Positions 10,068-20,031 of a stretch of 64,000 nt of DNA are shown here, one piece after another. The stretch lies in NCBI RefSeq assembly GCF_013466605.1, contig NZ_CP059162.1, positions 5,332,001 through 5,396,000 on the forward strand, read 5' to 3'. The stretch comes from Pseudomonas chlororaphis subsp. aurantiaca. Its GTDB lineage: Bacteria; Pseudomonadota; Gammaproteobacteria; Pseudomonadales; Pseudomonadaceae. How positions within the stretch are numbered: position 1 is the first letter of the stretch; every line of letters starts with the position of its first letter. The notes under the pieces were generated by a model. It ran no database searches. It saw only the letters and a program-made list of their open reading frames with translations, and had not been told where the DNA came from. Position numbers and translations under genes: made by a program.

Positions 10068-11059
10068 GCCGGGCGATCTGGCTGGCCATGGCCTTGCTGG
10101 CGGCGATCCTGGTGCCGCTGTTGCTGGGCGGCGGCGAACTGTGGGGGCGGGTCCAGCGTTTTTCCCTGCCGTTGCTGCTGGGCATGCTGAGCATGATCCT
10201 GCTGTGCTGGGTCATCAATTCGTTGCGCCTGAGCCTGTTGCTGGGCCGACATCGCGGCCAGCTGGGACGCTGGAAGAGCCTCGCGGTGGTGATGTCCACC
10301 GAGTTCGCCATGTGCGCCACGCCTGGCGGCAGTGGTGGCCCCCTGACCTTGATGGCCCTGCTGGCGCGCAATGGCGTGCGCCCGGCGCGCGGCAGCGCGG
10401 TGTTTGCCATGGATCAGCTGAGCGACCTGCTGTTTTTCCTCTGCGCGCTGCTCGGGATCCTGTTCTACGCGCTGTTCCAGAACCTCAGCCAGCGCATGGA
10501 ATGGCTACTGGTCCTCAGCAGCCTTTCGCTGTTCGGCGGGTTATGCATCTGCCTGGCGATAGCCCGCTACCACCGTCGCCTGATCCTGCTCAGCGGCCAT
10601 CTGCTTGCGCCCTTCAAGGTTCGCCCCGCTACCCGTCGACGCCTGGCGCGCAAGTGGTTGCACTTCCTCAAGGCCTTCGGCGATAGCCTGAAACTGCCCT
10701 GGCAAACCCTGACGGGGGTCTTTGCCCTGACCTGCATGCATTGGGCGCTGCGCTACAGCGTGCTGTACCTGGCGTTGCGCGGATTGGGGGTGGACCTGCA
10801 ATGGGCCTGGACCTTCCTGATCCAGATGCTCGCCCTGAGCGCAGGGCAATTCAGCCTGCTGCCCGGCGGCGCGGGAGCGGCGGAACTGACATCGGCGGCG
10901 CTGCTGGCGCCCATGGTGGGGAAATCGACGGCGGCCGCGGCCATCCTGATCTGGCGGGCCGTTACCTACTATTTCTATCTGCTGGCCGGCGGGCCGGTAT
11001 TCCTGCTGATGGTCGGGCGCCCCTTGCTGCGCACCCTGATGAAGCTCAAGCAGGCTTAG
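10064..11059 (+). CDS. Lysylphosphatidylglycerol-synthase-TM / UPF0104 flippase-like membrane protein
   Basis: A 331-residue integral inner-membrane protein with about eight hydrophobic segments, resembling the transmembrane half of MprF (LPG_synthase_TM, COG0392). Family landmarks include STEFAMCATPGGSGGPLTLM (about 82-101) and QFSLLPGGAGAAELT near the end. Only the membrane domain is present, with no lysyl-transferase domain, so lipid movement rather than lipid lysylation is the likelier role. It is the last gene of the glycosyltransferase-deacetylase operon, joined by an ATGA overlap, and could flip the product. Its 3' end overlaps the tail of a small gene on the other strand by 14 bp. Confidence 0.88.
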   Translation: MSRAIWLAMALLAAILVPLLLGGGELWGRVQRFSLPLLLGMLSMILLCWVINSLRLSLLLGRHRGQLGRWKSLAVVMSTEFAMCATPGGSGGPLTLMALLARNGVRPARGSAVFAMDQLSDLLFFLCALLGILFYALFQNLSQRMEWLLVLSSLSLFGGLCICLAIARYHRRLILLSGHLLAPFKVRPATRRRLARKWLHFLKAFGDSLKLPWQTLTGVFALTCMHWALRYSVLYLALRGLGVDLQWAWTFLIQMLALSAGQFSLLPGGAGAAELTSAALLAPMVGKSTAAAAILIWRAVTYYFYLLAGGPVFLLMVGRPLLRTLMKLKQA

Positions 11060-11228
11060 GCGGCTCTGTATCCGGGCCATCCTGCTGCAACTGCTGCCAC
11101 AACTCGGCGGCGCCGGGAAACTCGGTACCGTCCTCGGCACTCATGTCGTCCGGGTCGTAGCGGCTCAGGCAGCCCTCCCCCAGGGTGGCGGGTGCCTTGG
11201 ATGTGGCTTTATCCAGTGGATCACTCAT
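11046..11228 (-). CDS. Conserved small acidic hypothetical protein (60 aa)
   Basis: A 60-residue acidic protein with no signal, membrane segment or recognised domain. The short middle GCLSRYDPDDMSAEDGTEFP looks conserved in character (acidic, Cys-containing). It is tail-to-tail with the flippase-like gene, overlapping by 14 bp, and upstream of nothing on its strand. I take it as real because codon use fits the neighbours and similar small proteins are common at this place in Pseudomonas. Function unknown. Confidence 0.6.
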   Translation of the reverse strand: MSDPLDKATSKAPATLGEGCLSRYDPDDMSAEDGTEFPGAAELWQQLQQDGPDTEPPKPA

Positions 11229-11321
11229 CGGCCGATCCTCATGAAAAATCGCCGGGCCTGGAGCTTGGATGCCCGGGCCCGGCGAATTCGATCAGAACAC
11301 TTTTGACCAGAGCACTCTCGA

Positions 11322-12170
11322 TCAGAACACTACAGTCTTGTTACCGTGCACCAGCACGCGGTCTTCCAGGTGGTAGCGCAGGCCACGGGCCAGGACCATC
11401 TTCTCGACGTCACGGCCGAAACGCACCATGTCTTCGATGCTGTCGCTGTGGCTGACACGGACCACGTCCTGCTCGATGATCGGACCGGCGTCCAGCTCTT
11501 CGGTCACGTAGTGGCAGGTCGCGCCGATCAGCTTCACACCGCGCAGGGAGGCCTGGTGGTAAGGCTTGGCGCCGACGAACGACGGCAGGAAGCTGTGGTG
11601 GATGTTGATCACCTTGTGCGCGTATTCGCTGCACAGTTCCGGCGGCAGGATTTGCATGTAGCGCGCCAGTACCACCACTTCGGCGTCGTGCTGCTTGACC
11701 AGGCGCGAGACCTCGGCGAACGCCGGCTCCTTGTCCTGTGGGTTGACCGGTACGTGGTAATAAGGAATGCCATGCCACTCGACCATGCTGCGCAAATCGT
11801 CGTGGTTGGAAATCACACAGGAGATTTCGCAGTCGAGTTCGTCGCTGTGCCAGCGATGCAACAGGTCAGCCAGGCAATGGGACTCGCGGCTGGCCATCAA
11901 CACCACGCGCTTCTTCTGCGCGGTATCGGTGATGCGCCAGTCCATCGAGAATTCTTCGGCAATCGGTGCGAAGGCTTCACGGAAGGCTTCAAGACCGAAC
12001 GGCAAAGAGTCGGCACGTATTTCGTGACGCATGAAGAACCAGCCGCTCAGGTCATCCGAGTGGTGACTGGCTTCAGTGATCCAGCCGTTGTGGGACGCCA
12101 GAAAGTTACTGACTTTGGCAACGATGCCAACGCGGTCCGGGCAAGAAATCACCAACCGAAAAGTGCGCAT
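11322..12170 (-). CDS. purU: Formyltetrahydrofolate deformylase (PurU)
   Basis: PurU hydrolyses 10-formyl-THF to formate and THF, balancing one-carbon pools and feeding formate to purine synthesis. The 282-residue protein has an N-terminal ACT domain (FRLVISCPDRVGIVAKV, 4-20) and a C-terminal formyltransferase fold with VINIHHSFLPSF and the catalytic-region ELDAGPIIEQD. I chose the ATG giving MRTFRLVISC with GGAG about 10 nt upstream; the longer reading frame (12 codons more) has no support. Single gene, divergent from mvaT. Confidence 0.95.
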   Translation of the reverse strand: MRTFRLVISCPDRVGIVAKVSNFLASHNGWITEASHHSDDLSGWFFMRHEIRADSLPFGLEAFREAFAPIAEEFSMDWRITDTAQKKRVVLMASRESHCLADLLHRWHSDELDCEISCVISNHDDLRSMVEWHGIPYYHVPVNPQDKEPAFAEVSRLVKQHDAEVVVLARYMQILPPELCSEYAHKVINIHHSFLPSFVGAKPYHQASLRGVKLIGATCHYVTEELDAGPIIEQDVVRVSHSDSIEDMVRFGRDVEKMVLARGLRYHLEDRVLVHGNKTVVF

Positions 12171-12508
12171 GAGGGGGAAACTCCAGAACTTCGCAAAGGC
12201 CGCCATTCTAGCGATTGCGCGACAAAACTGCAGTATTCGTGATGTCGGAATCCGATTCCTCTGAGCCGCCTGTAGGGCTCATGCCCGATGCGAGCGGGAA
12301 ATCAGTCACACTTGGAAATAGTCCTATAACTCTTTGGGAAATATTCCTGCGGACTCGCTCACAACATTTAACTCATCACTCAGCTTCTTTGCTAAACACT
12401 CTAATCAAATTAAATAAAAGCTGGCTTTATTGTTTACTTGAGCAAACTGCCTGACTATTATTACGCCACTGTCACCTGCCACTCAGCACTCAACATAAGG
12501 CAATTCTC
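12171..12508. other. purU-mvaT divergent intergenic region, AT-rich
   Basis: This 338-bp gap has no gene. The half near mvaT, from about 12330 to 12470, is clearly richer in A/T than the rest of the window, with TCAAATTAAATAAAAG-like stretches. AT-rich DNA is what MvaT itself binds, so autoregulation is plausible. I cannot place a confident promoter. Confidence 0.5.
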
Positions 12509-12883
12509 ATGTCCCTGATCAACGAATACCGCGCCACAGAAGAAGCTATCAAAGAGCTGCAAGCCCGTTTGAAGAACCTGTCGCAAGACGACAAACTGCA
12601 AGCCGAGCTGGAATTCGAAGGCAAACTGCGCGCCCTGATGGGTGAATACTCCAAGTCCCTGCGCGACATCATTGCGCTGCTGGATCCGGACTCGAAAGTT
12701 AAGGCGCCACGTGTTGCCGCCAAAACTACCGGCACCAAGCGCGCGCGCAAGGTCAAACAATACAAGAACCCGCACAACGGCGAAGTCATCGAAACCAAGG
12801 GTGGCAACCACAAAACCCTGAAAGAGTGGAAAGCCAAGTGGGGCGGCGACGTGGTCGAAGGCTGGGCAACCCTGCTGGGTTAA
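12509..12883 (+). CDS. mvaT: MvaT, H-NS-like xenogeneic silencer
   Basis: MvaT is the Pseudomonas functional counterpart of H-NS; it coats AT-rich DNA and silences horizontally acquired and virulence genes. The 124-residue protein has an N-terminal coiled-coil oligomerisation region (MSLINEYRATEEAIKELQAR and on to ~60), a Lys/Arg/Thr linker, and the C-terminal DNA-binding domain with YKNPHNGEVIETKGGNHKTL. A strong terminator follows 37 nt after the stop, so it is monocistronic. TAAGGC lies 5-10 nt before the start. Confidence 0.97.
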   Translation: MSLINEYRATEEAIKELQARLKNLSQDDKLQAELEFEGKLRALMGEYSKSLRDIIALLDPDSKVKAPRVAAKTTGTKRARKVKQYKNPHNGEVIETKGGNHKTLKEWKAKWGGDVVEGWATLLG

Positions 12884-12920
12884 GCCGTAGGCCCGTCACA
12901 GAGGGATTTGCGACCTTATG

Positions 12921-12949
12921 AAAAAACGCCAGCTTGCTGGCGTTTTTTT
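12921..12949 (+). terminator. Intrinsic terminator of mvaT
   Basis: AAAAAACGCCAGC and GCTGGCGTTTTTTT are perfect complements with a two-base gap, ending in seven T. The A-tract on the other side makes it work in both directions, so it can also end sbcB transcription. Confidence 0.92.
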
Positions 12950-12987
12950 ATTTTCGGCAAATACCCGAAATGTTCTAAGCCGAACAA

Positions 12988-14418
12988 TCAAAGGCCGAAG
13001 CGCAGGGCCAGCGACCGGCTGTAATCCTGCCATTCATCCAGCACCTGACGCTGAATCGATGTAGCACTCGCCAGTAGTTCTGCAGCCGCCTGATTGAAAC
13101 TTTCCAGGGTATTGGGCGCTCCCCACTGCGGGTCGCACAGGCGCTGCTGGCAGAATGTTTTCCAGCGCTCTTGCTCCTCCCCATTCAAGGTTTCAGGAAA
13201 GTTACGGGCGCGATAACGAAATAATAATTCCGGCAAACGTTCATCATCGAACGGCCATTGCTCTTGCCCTAAATGAAGCGGCTCGGCATTGCGCACTTGT
13301 TCGCATAAGCGTCGGTCGCGATCGCCGATAAAACCGTCGTACAACTGTTGCTCGGGATCGAGGCTGGGGGCAAAATCCTCGCTGCCATAAATAGCCGCAA
13401 GTTTATCCCGCCAAACTTCTTGTGCGTCACTTAGCCGCAGTGCCCGGGCCTTATATTCCGCCATGTCCAGTTGCAAACGTTGCTGGTCTTCGCCACGCAA
13501 TACATTCAGCGGCGCGACGACCGGACAGCGGTTGATATGGATCAGCTTCAACGGCACCGGCAACTCACCTTCGGCCAGGTCTTCGCGGCGGGTATACAGG
13601 CGCTGGCGCAGCGTCTCGGCGTCCAGGTCGAGCAATCCCTGCGGGTCCAGGTGCAGGTCGCAGACAATCAGGGCGTTGCGATTGCGCGGGTGCCAGGCCA
13701 GCGGCAGGACCACGCCGACATAACTGCGCGCCGCGGAAAAGCGCCCGGAGATATGCACCAGCGGTTGCAGTAGGCGGATCTGGTCCATGACCTTCTGTTT
13801 GCTGCGCAACTGGAACAGCCATTCATACAACTTCGGCTGCTTGTCGCGAATCAACTTGGCCAAGGCAATGGTGGCGCGCACATCGGACAGCGCTTCATGG
13901 GCATGCCCGTGATCGATGCCATTGGCGGCGGTCAGGCGCTCCAGCTTCAGGGTCACCCGCCCTTCCTCGTCCCGCGGCCAGACGATCCCTTCCGGGCGCA
14001 AGGCATAGGCGGTACGCACCACATCGATCAAGTCCCAGCGACTGTTGCCGCCTTGCCACTCGCGGGCGTAAGGGTCGAAGAAATTCCGGTACAGGCTGTA
14101 GCGGGTCATCTCGTCGTCGAAGCGCAGGGTGTTATAGCCGGCGCCACAGGTGCCCGGCGCCGCCAGCTGGGCGTGCACCCGGGTCATGAAATCGGCTTCG
14201 CTCAACCCCTGCTCGGCCAGCCGGCCCGGGGTAATACCGGTGATCATGCAGGCCGCCGGATGGGGCAGGATGTCGTCGCTGGGCTGACAATAGAGATTGA
14301 CCGGCTCGCCGATCTCGTTGAGTTCGAAGTCGGTGCGAATCCCTGCCACCTGCAACGGCCGATCGCAGCGCGGGTTGATGCCGGTGGTTTCGTAGTCGTA
14401 CCAGAAGATGGAAGTCAC
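12988..14418 (-). CDS. sbcB: Exodeoxyribonuclease I (SbcB)
   Basis: Exonuclease I degrades single-stranded DNA 3' to 5' in recombination and repair. At 476 residues the protein matches the 475-residue E. coli enzyme. The DEDDh nuclease motifs are visible: WYDYETTGINP (D8, E10), then SRWDLIDVVRTAYAL and HEALSDVRAT. The ExoI C-terminal domain fills the rest. I chose a GTG start (reads MTSIFWYDYE) because AGGA lies 7 nt upstream and this matches the family N-terminus; the longer frame adds 25 unlikely basic residues. It converges with mvaT and is divergent from the RDD operon. Confidence 0.95.
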   Translation of the reverse strand: MTSIFWYDYETTGINPRCDRPLQVAGIRTDFELNEIGEPVNLYCQPSDDILPHPAACMITGITPGRLAEQGLSEADFMTRVHAQLAAPGTCGAGYNTLRFDDEMTRYSLYRNFFDPYAREWQGGNSRWDLIDVVRTAYALRPEGIVWPRDEEGRVTLKLERLTAANGIDHGHAHEALSDVRATIALAKLIRDKQPKLYEWLFQLRSKQKVMDQIRLLQPLVHISGRFSAARSYVGVVLPLAWHPRNRNALIVCDLHLDPQGLLDLDAETLRQRLYTRREDLAEGELPVPLKLIHINRCPVVAPLNVLRGEDQQRLQLDMAEYKARALRLSDAQEVWRDKLAAIYGSEDFAPSLDPEQQLYDGFIGDRDRRLCEQVRNAEPLHLGQEQWPFDDERLPELLFRYRARNFPETLNGEEQERWKTFCQQRLCDPQWGAPNTLESFNQAAAELLASATSIQRQVLDEWQDYSRSLALRFGL

Positions 14419-14599
14419 GGGCTGTTCCTGAGCAAAAGACCGGCAAAGTCTAGGCGCTTGGCACCGGCCGCGGCCAGCCTTCTTGCGATTCAAGGGTAAC
14501 GGCGCACGTCACGCGGACAGTTAATGATGTCGTTCGCCCCTCCGACACTGCTAGCATCAGGCGGTCATCCATCGCCACCAGGCCAGCCTCAAGTTGCCT

Positions 14600-15322
14600 A
14601 TGCTCGAGACGACAGCACTGCCAGGGAAAGCATTGCCCCCGCCACTGGACACCCGCTACCAGGTCGAAACGCCAGAAGGCATCGACCTGCCGCTGCGACC
14701 GGCGGGGCTGATGTCGCGCGCCCTGGCCTTTACCATCGACCTGGGCTTTCGCGGCCTGATCCTCGGCCTGCTGTTTATTGTCCTGGGGTTTCTCGGACAG
14801 CTCGGCATGGGGCTGGGCTCGATCCTGCTGTTTCTGGTCAGTTGGTGGTACATGGTGCTGTTCGAGGTATTGAACCAGGGCTGCTCGCCCGGCAAGCAAC
14901 TGATGGGCTTGCGGGTCGTGCAGGACGATGGCACGCCGATCGGCTGGGGCCCTTCCCTGACCCGCAACCTGCTGCGTTTTGTCGACATGCTGCCGTTCGG
15001 TTATTTTCTCGGCGCCATCAGTTGCCTGCAGCACCCGACCTTCAAGCGCCTCGGTGACCTGGCCGCCGGCACGCTGGTGGTCTACCGCGAGCAGCCGGTG
15101 GTCCGCCCGACCCTGCCGGCAGTGGCCGCCAAAACCGCCGCCTTCGCCCTGAGCCTGGCCGAACAGCGGGCCATCCTCAGCTTCGCCGAACGCCAGGAGC
15201 AACTGTCCGCGCAACGGGTCCAGGAACTGGCCGCCCTGCTCGCCGAGCCCCTGCATGTAACGCCCGCGCAGGCCAGCGCCGAACTCAACGGTATCGCCCG
15301 CGGGCTGCTGGGGCCGACATGA
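14600..15322 (+). CDS. RDD-family membrane protein
   Basis: A 240-residue inner-membrane protein with an RDD domain at about 30-155: the first Arg in SRALAFTIDLGFRG (the second motif residue is its Asp), two strongly hydrophobic helices (LILGLLFIVLGFLGQLG, LLFLVSWWYMVLFEVL), then GLRVVQDDGTPIGWG and FVDMLPFGYFLG. The C-terminal ~80 residues are hydrophilic and Ala/Gln/Glu rich. Function of the family is poorly known. It is the first gene of the six-gene MoxR operon and overlaps the next gene by 4 bp (ATGA). Start chosen at the ATG giving MLETTALPGK; a TTG two codons upstream is possible. Confidence 0.87.
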   Translation: MLETTALPGKALPPPLDTRYQVETPEGIDLPLRPAGLMSRALAFTIDLGFRGLILGLLFIVLGFLGQLGMGLGSILLFLVSWWYMVLFEVLNQGCSPGKQLMGLRVVQDDGTPIGWGPSLTRNLLRFVDMLPFGYFLGAISCLQHPTFKRLGDLAAGTLVVYREQPVVRPTLPAVAAKTAAFALSLAEQRAILSFAERQEQLSAQRVQELAALLAEPLHVTPAQASAELNGIARGLLGPT

Positions 15323-16296
15323 AACAGAGCCTGTTCGAAAGCCGTCATCAAGCCTTGTGGCAGCGCCTGCGCGAACAGCTCGAGCAACTGGAACGCGGCC
15401 AGGCGACGCCCGAGACCTGCGCCCGCTTCCCTGAGGATTACCGCCGTTTGTGCCAACACCTGGCCCTGGCCCAGGAGCGCGGCTACAGCAGTTTCCTGGT
15501 CGACCCGCTGCAGCAACTGGCGCTACGTGGCCATCAGCAACTCTATCGCCAACGCAGCCCGTTGGGCGCCCGGGTCCTGGGCTTCATCCTGGCCGGCTTC
15601 CCGCAGCTGGTGCGCGAACAGTGGCGCTTCGTCCTGGCCGCCAGCCTGGTGTTCTTTGGCAGCCTGCTGGGTATCGGCCTGCTGGTGTACCTGGTGCCCG
15701 AACTGATCTACAGCGTGGTCAGCCCGCAACAGGTGGCCGAAATGCAACGCCTCTACGATCCGGACGCCAGTCGCCTGGGCCGCCTCGCCAACCGGGCCGC
15801 CGGCGAAGACTGGATGATGTTCGGCTACTACATCATGAACAACATCGGCATCGCCTTTCAGACCTTTGCCAGCGGCCTGCTGTTCGGCCTGGGGAGCCTG
15901 TTCTTCCTGTTCTTCAACGGCCTGACCATCGGCGCGGTGGCCGGCCACCTGACCCAGATCGGCTATGGCGCCACCTTCTGGTCGTTTGTCGTCGGCCACA
16001 GCGCCTTCGAGCTCAGCGCCATCACCCTGGCTGGCGCGGCGGGGCTGAAAATGGGCTGGGCGCTGATCGCCCCCGGGCGCCTGCCCCGCGGCGAAGCCTT
16101 GCTGCTGGCTGCGCGCACCAGCGTGCGGTTGATCTGCGGGGTCATCCTGTTCCTGCTGATCGCCGCGTTCATCGAAGCCTATTGGTCCTCCCTGACCTGG
16201 CCCGCGGCCTGGATCAAATACCTGGTCGGCGGCACCTGCTGGCTGCTGGTCCTGGCCTACCTGATATTCGCTGGACGCCGTCATGCGCCTGAGTGA
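15319..16296 (+). CDS. SpoIIM-like (DUF95) integral membrane protein
   Basis: A 325-residue protein. The first ~90 residues are a soluble helical segment rich in Leu/Gln/Arg, followed by about five to six membrane segments from residue ~95. The stretch GYYIMNNIGIAFQTFASGLL and the GLTIGAVAGHLTQIG loop are typical of the SpoIIM/DUF95 family, named for a sporulation membrane protein but found in many non-sporing bacteria, often beside MoxR and DUF58 genes. It overlaps the RDD gene by 4 bp and the DUF4129 gene by 14 bp. No role in sporulation is implied here. Confidence 0.86.
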   Translation: MKQSLFESRHQALWQRLREQLEQLERGQATPETCARFPEDYRRLCQHLALAQERGYSSFLVDPLQQLALRGHQQLYRQRSPLGARVLGFILAGFPQLVREQWRFVLAASLVFFGSLLGIGLLVYLVPELIYSVVSPQQVAEMQRLYDPDASRLGRLANRAAGEDWMMFGYYIMNNIGIAFQTFASGLLFGLGSLFFLFFNGLTIGAVAGHLTQIGYGATFWSFVVGHSAFELSAITLAGAAGLKMGWALIAPGRLPRGEALLLAARTSVRLICGVILFLLIAAFIEAYWSSLTWPAAWIKYLVGGTCWLLVLAYLIFAGRRHAPE

Positions 16297-17821
16297 AGCC
16301 AGCGTGGTGATTCGCCCGCGCACCACCTGGGAAGCCATGGACCTGGGCGTATTGCTGAGCCAGCGTCACCGGCGCCTGCTGATGACCAGTTGGGCGCTGA
16401 TCACCCTGCCGGTGTTCGCCCTGCTCAGCCTGCTGCTCTGGGACTCGCCCACCCTTGCCCTGCTGCTGTTCTGGTGGCTCAAGCCGGCCTTCGAACGGCT
16501 GCCGCTGTACATCCTCGCCAAGGCCCTGTTCGGCGAAACCCCGACCTTGCGCCAAGCCCTGCGCCAATGGCCCAGGCTGCTCAAGCCGCAACTGCTGGCC
16601 AGCCTGACCTGGCGGCGCCTGAGCCTGAGCCGCAGCTTCATCATGCCCGTGGTGCAACTCGAGGGCCTGAGCGGCGAGGCGCGCCAGCAACGGGTGCGGG
16701 TGCTGCAACAGCGTTATGCCGGGGCCGCGCACTGGCTGACCCTGATCGGCGTGCACCTGGAAGGCGTTTTGTGGATCGGCCTGCTGGCGCTGTTCTATCT
16801 ACTGCTGCCACAACAGATCGAGCTGGACTGGGACTGGCAGACGTTGATCGCCGCCGCCGAGCAGGACTGGCTCTGGCTCGAACACCTGACCAACGCCTTT
16901 TATGCGCTGATCCTGATTGTCTGGGAGCCGGTGTACGTCGCCTGCGGCTTCAGCCTCTACCTCAATCGCCGCACGCTGCTGGAAGCCTGGGACATCGAGT
17001 TGGTGCTGCGCCGCCTGCGCCAACGCTTGAGCGGCGTCGCCGTGCTGCTGGTTCTGGGCAGCCTGAGCCTGCTGCCCCTGGCGCCCGAGGCCTGGGCCGC
17101 CGAGCCGCTCGCCGCTCCCGACAGCCCGCGCCTGCTGGAACAACCGCTGACCAGCCAGGCCGCGAAAGACAGCATCCACCAGATCCTCGACCAACCGCCC
17201 TTCAAGAACCCGCAGACCGTGACCCGTTACCGGTTCGCCGAAGACAGCCCGAAAAGCGCTGAACACTCTGAGCTGCCGGGCTGGCTCAAGGCCCTGACCG
17301 ATCGGCTCGACAGCAGCGTCTTCGGCGCCGCGGCCAAGGCCCTGGAGATCCTGCTCTGGGCCCTGCTGCTGGGAGCGCTGGCCTTGCTGGTGTGGCGTCA
17401 TCGTGAATGGCTGCGGGCTTTTGTCGGCCGTCGAGCGCTGCCGGGCAAGATTCCCGCGCGAGCCGCCCCGCAACAGTTGTTCGGCCTGGACCTCAACCCC
17501 GACGCCTTGCCCGAGGATGTCGCCAGCGCGGCCGAAGCACTCTGGCCACAGCAGCCACGCGAAGCCCTCGGGCTGTTGTACCGAGCGCTGCTGAGCCGGC
17601 TGCTGCATGACTTTCGCCTGCCGCTGAAACCGGCGGACACCGAGGGCCAGGTCCTCGAACAGGTCAAGGCCTTGCAGTTGCCCCTGCTCCAGGCGTTCAG
17701 CAGCAGCCTGACCCTGCACTGGCAGAACCTGGCCTACGGTCATCGCCTGCCTCCCGCGCAGTTGAAGCAGGAACTGTGCGATGGCTGGCGGACCCTGTTC
17801 GGCCCGAGAACCCCACGATGA
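16283..17821 (+). CDS. DUF4129 domain-containing membrane protein
   Basis: A 512-residue protein. There are several membrane segments in the N-terminal part (about 33-60, 160-180, 205-235, 250-275), a long extracytoplasmic-looking loop at ~280-345, a further membrane helix (LEILLWALLLGALALLVW, about 350-370), and a cytoplasmic C-terminal DUF4129 domain (about 400-505) with YRALLSRLLHDFRLPLKPAD. DUF4129 proteins recur in MoxR-linked operons. It starts inside the end of the SpoIIM-like gene and ends in an ATGA overlap with the DUF4350 gene. Confidence 0.84.
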   Translation: MRLSEASVVIRPRTTWEAMDLGVLLSQRHRRLLMTSWALITLPVFALLSLLLWDSPTLALLLFWWLKPAFERLPLYILAKALFGETPTLRQALRQWPRLLKPQLLASLTWRRLSLSRSFIMPVVQLEGLSGEARQQRVRVLQQRYAGAAHWLTLIGVHLEGVLWIGLLALFYLLLPQQIELDWDWQTLIAAAEQDWLWLEHLTNAFYALILIVWEPVYVACGFSLYLNRRTLLEAWDIELVLRRLRQRLSGVAVLLVLGSLSLLPLAPEAWAAEPLAAPDSPRLLEQPLTSQAAKDSIHQILDQPPFKNPQTVTRYRFAEDSPKSAEHSELPGWLKALTDRLDSSVFGAAAKALEILLWALLLGALALLVWRHREWLRAFVGRRALPGKIPARAAPQQLFGLDLNPDALPEDVASAAEALWPQQPREALGLLYRALLSRLLHDFRLPLKPADTEGQVLEQVKALQLPLLQAFSSSLTLHWQNLAYGHRLPPAQLKQELCDGWRTLFGPRTPR

Positions 17822-18977
17822 ACCGGCGCCTGCTGCCGCTGCTCGCGCTGCTGGTCGCCGGCCTGCTCGGCGGCTTGCTGCTGTACCTCTACCTCAACGC
17901 CCGGCCCTATCAGGAAACCATCGATCACGGCCCCTCCCCGCAAGCCCGCGCCAACCCTTACCTGGCGGCGGAAATGTTCCTGCGCCAGCGCGGCTTGCAG
18001 GTCCATCACGCCAACGGCCTGGAGGTGCTGCCGACCCTCAAGCCGGAACAGCACAGCCTGTTGCTGCTGGGCGAGCGCTCGAACATGACGCCGCAACAGG
18101 TCGAGCACCTGCTGGACTGGGCCCGGGCCGGCGGGCGCCTGCTGTTCGTCGCCGAAGCGCTGTGGAACAAAGAGGCCGGACGCAGTGGCGACCTGCTGCT
18201 CGATCGCCTGCACCTGCGCCAGTTTCTCAGCAAGGACCTCAAAGCCCCGCCGCCCGGCGCCGGCACAGAGCCCTACCCGAAACTGACCAAGCTCTACCTG
18301 GAAGACGAAGACGCGCCGGCCTATATCGGTTTCGATACCGACTTCCACCTGGAAGACCCGGACAACCTCGCCCAGTCCTGGGCCAACAGCGCCCGGGCGA
18401 CCCACATGATGCAACTGAGCTACGGCAAGGGTTCGGTTACCGTGCTCACCGATGCCGAGATCTGGAAGACCCCACTCATCGCCAAATACGACAACGCCTG
18501 GCTGCTCTGGTACCTGAGCGCCGACAGCGACGTCACCCTGCTGTTCGACACCGATCACGACAGCCTCTGGAGCCTGCTGCTGAAGTATTTCCCCCAGGCG
18601 TTGGTCGCCCTCGCCGCGCTGCTCGGCCTGTGGCTGTGGCATGTCGGGGTTCGTCACGGGCCGATGCAGGCCCCGACGCCCCGGGCCCGGCGCCAGTTGC
18701 GCGAGCACCTGCAAGCCAGCGCCCGTTTCCTGTTGCGCCATACCGGCCAGCAAGGGCTGCTGCACGCCCTGCGCCAGGACATCCTGCGCCGCGCCCAACA
18801 TCGACATCCCGGTTTCGAACGACTCACTGCCGCCGAACAAGGGCAGGTACTGGCCCACCTCACCCGGCAACCGGACAGCGTCATCAGCCAGGCCCTGGCT
18901 CCCCAGTCGGTACAACGCCTTTCCAGCGCCGACTTCAGCCGCCTGGTCACCCACCTGCAAACTCTCAGGAATGCCCT

Positions 18978-18981
<4 letters not shown>
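17818..18981 (+). CDS. DUF4350 domain-containing membrane protein
   Basis: A 387-residue protein with an N-terminal membrane helix (LLPLLALLVAGLLGGLLLYL, 5-24), a DUF4350 region at ~45-230 whose alternating strands and GGRLLFVAEAL resemble a glutamine-amidotransferase-like/Rossmann fold, a second membrane helix (ALVALAALLGLWLWHVG, about 261-277), and a ~110-residue basic cytoplasmic tail. With both helices in the inner membrane, the DUF4350 domain would be periplasmic and the tail cytoplasmic, close to the MoxR ATPase encoded next. The start is the ATG in the ATGA overlap; an upstream in-frame ATG is inside the previous gene and unlikely. Confidence 0.84.
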
Positions 18982-20003
<1,022 letters not shown>

Positions 20004-20031
20004 GCTTCATGACTATGAGCCCGCCGAAGCG

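Noticed and set aside
12215..12454. 79-residue frame upstream of mvaT
   Set aside because: Lies in AT-rich promoter DNA, no ribosome-binding site, no recognisable domain.
17781..18977. Upstream extension of the MoxR reading frame within the DUF4350 gene
   Set aside because: The true start is in the ATGA overlap; the upstream residues are Pro/Arg-rich low-complexity translation of another frame.
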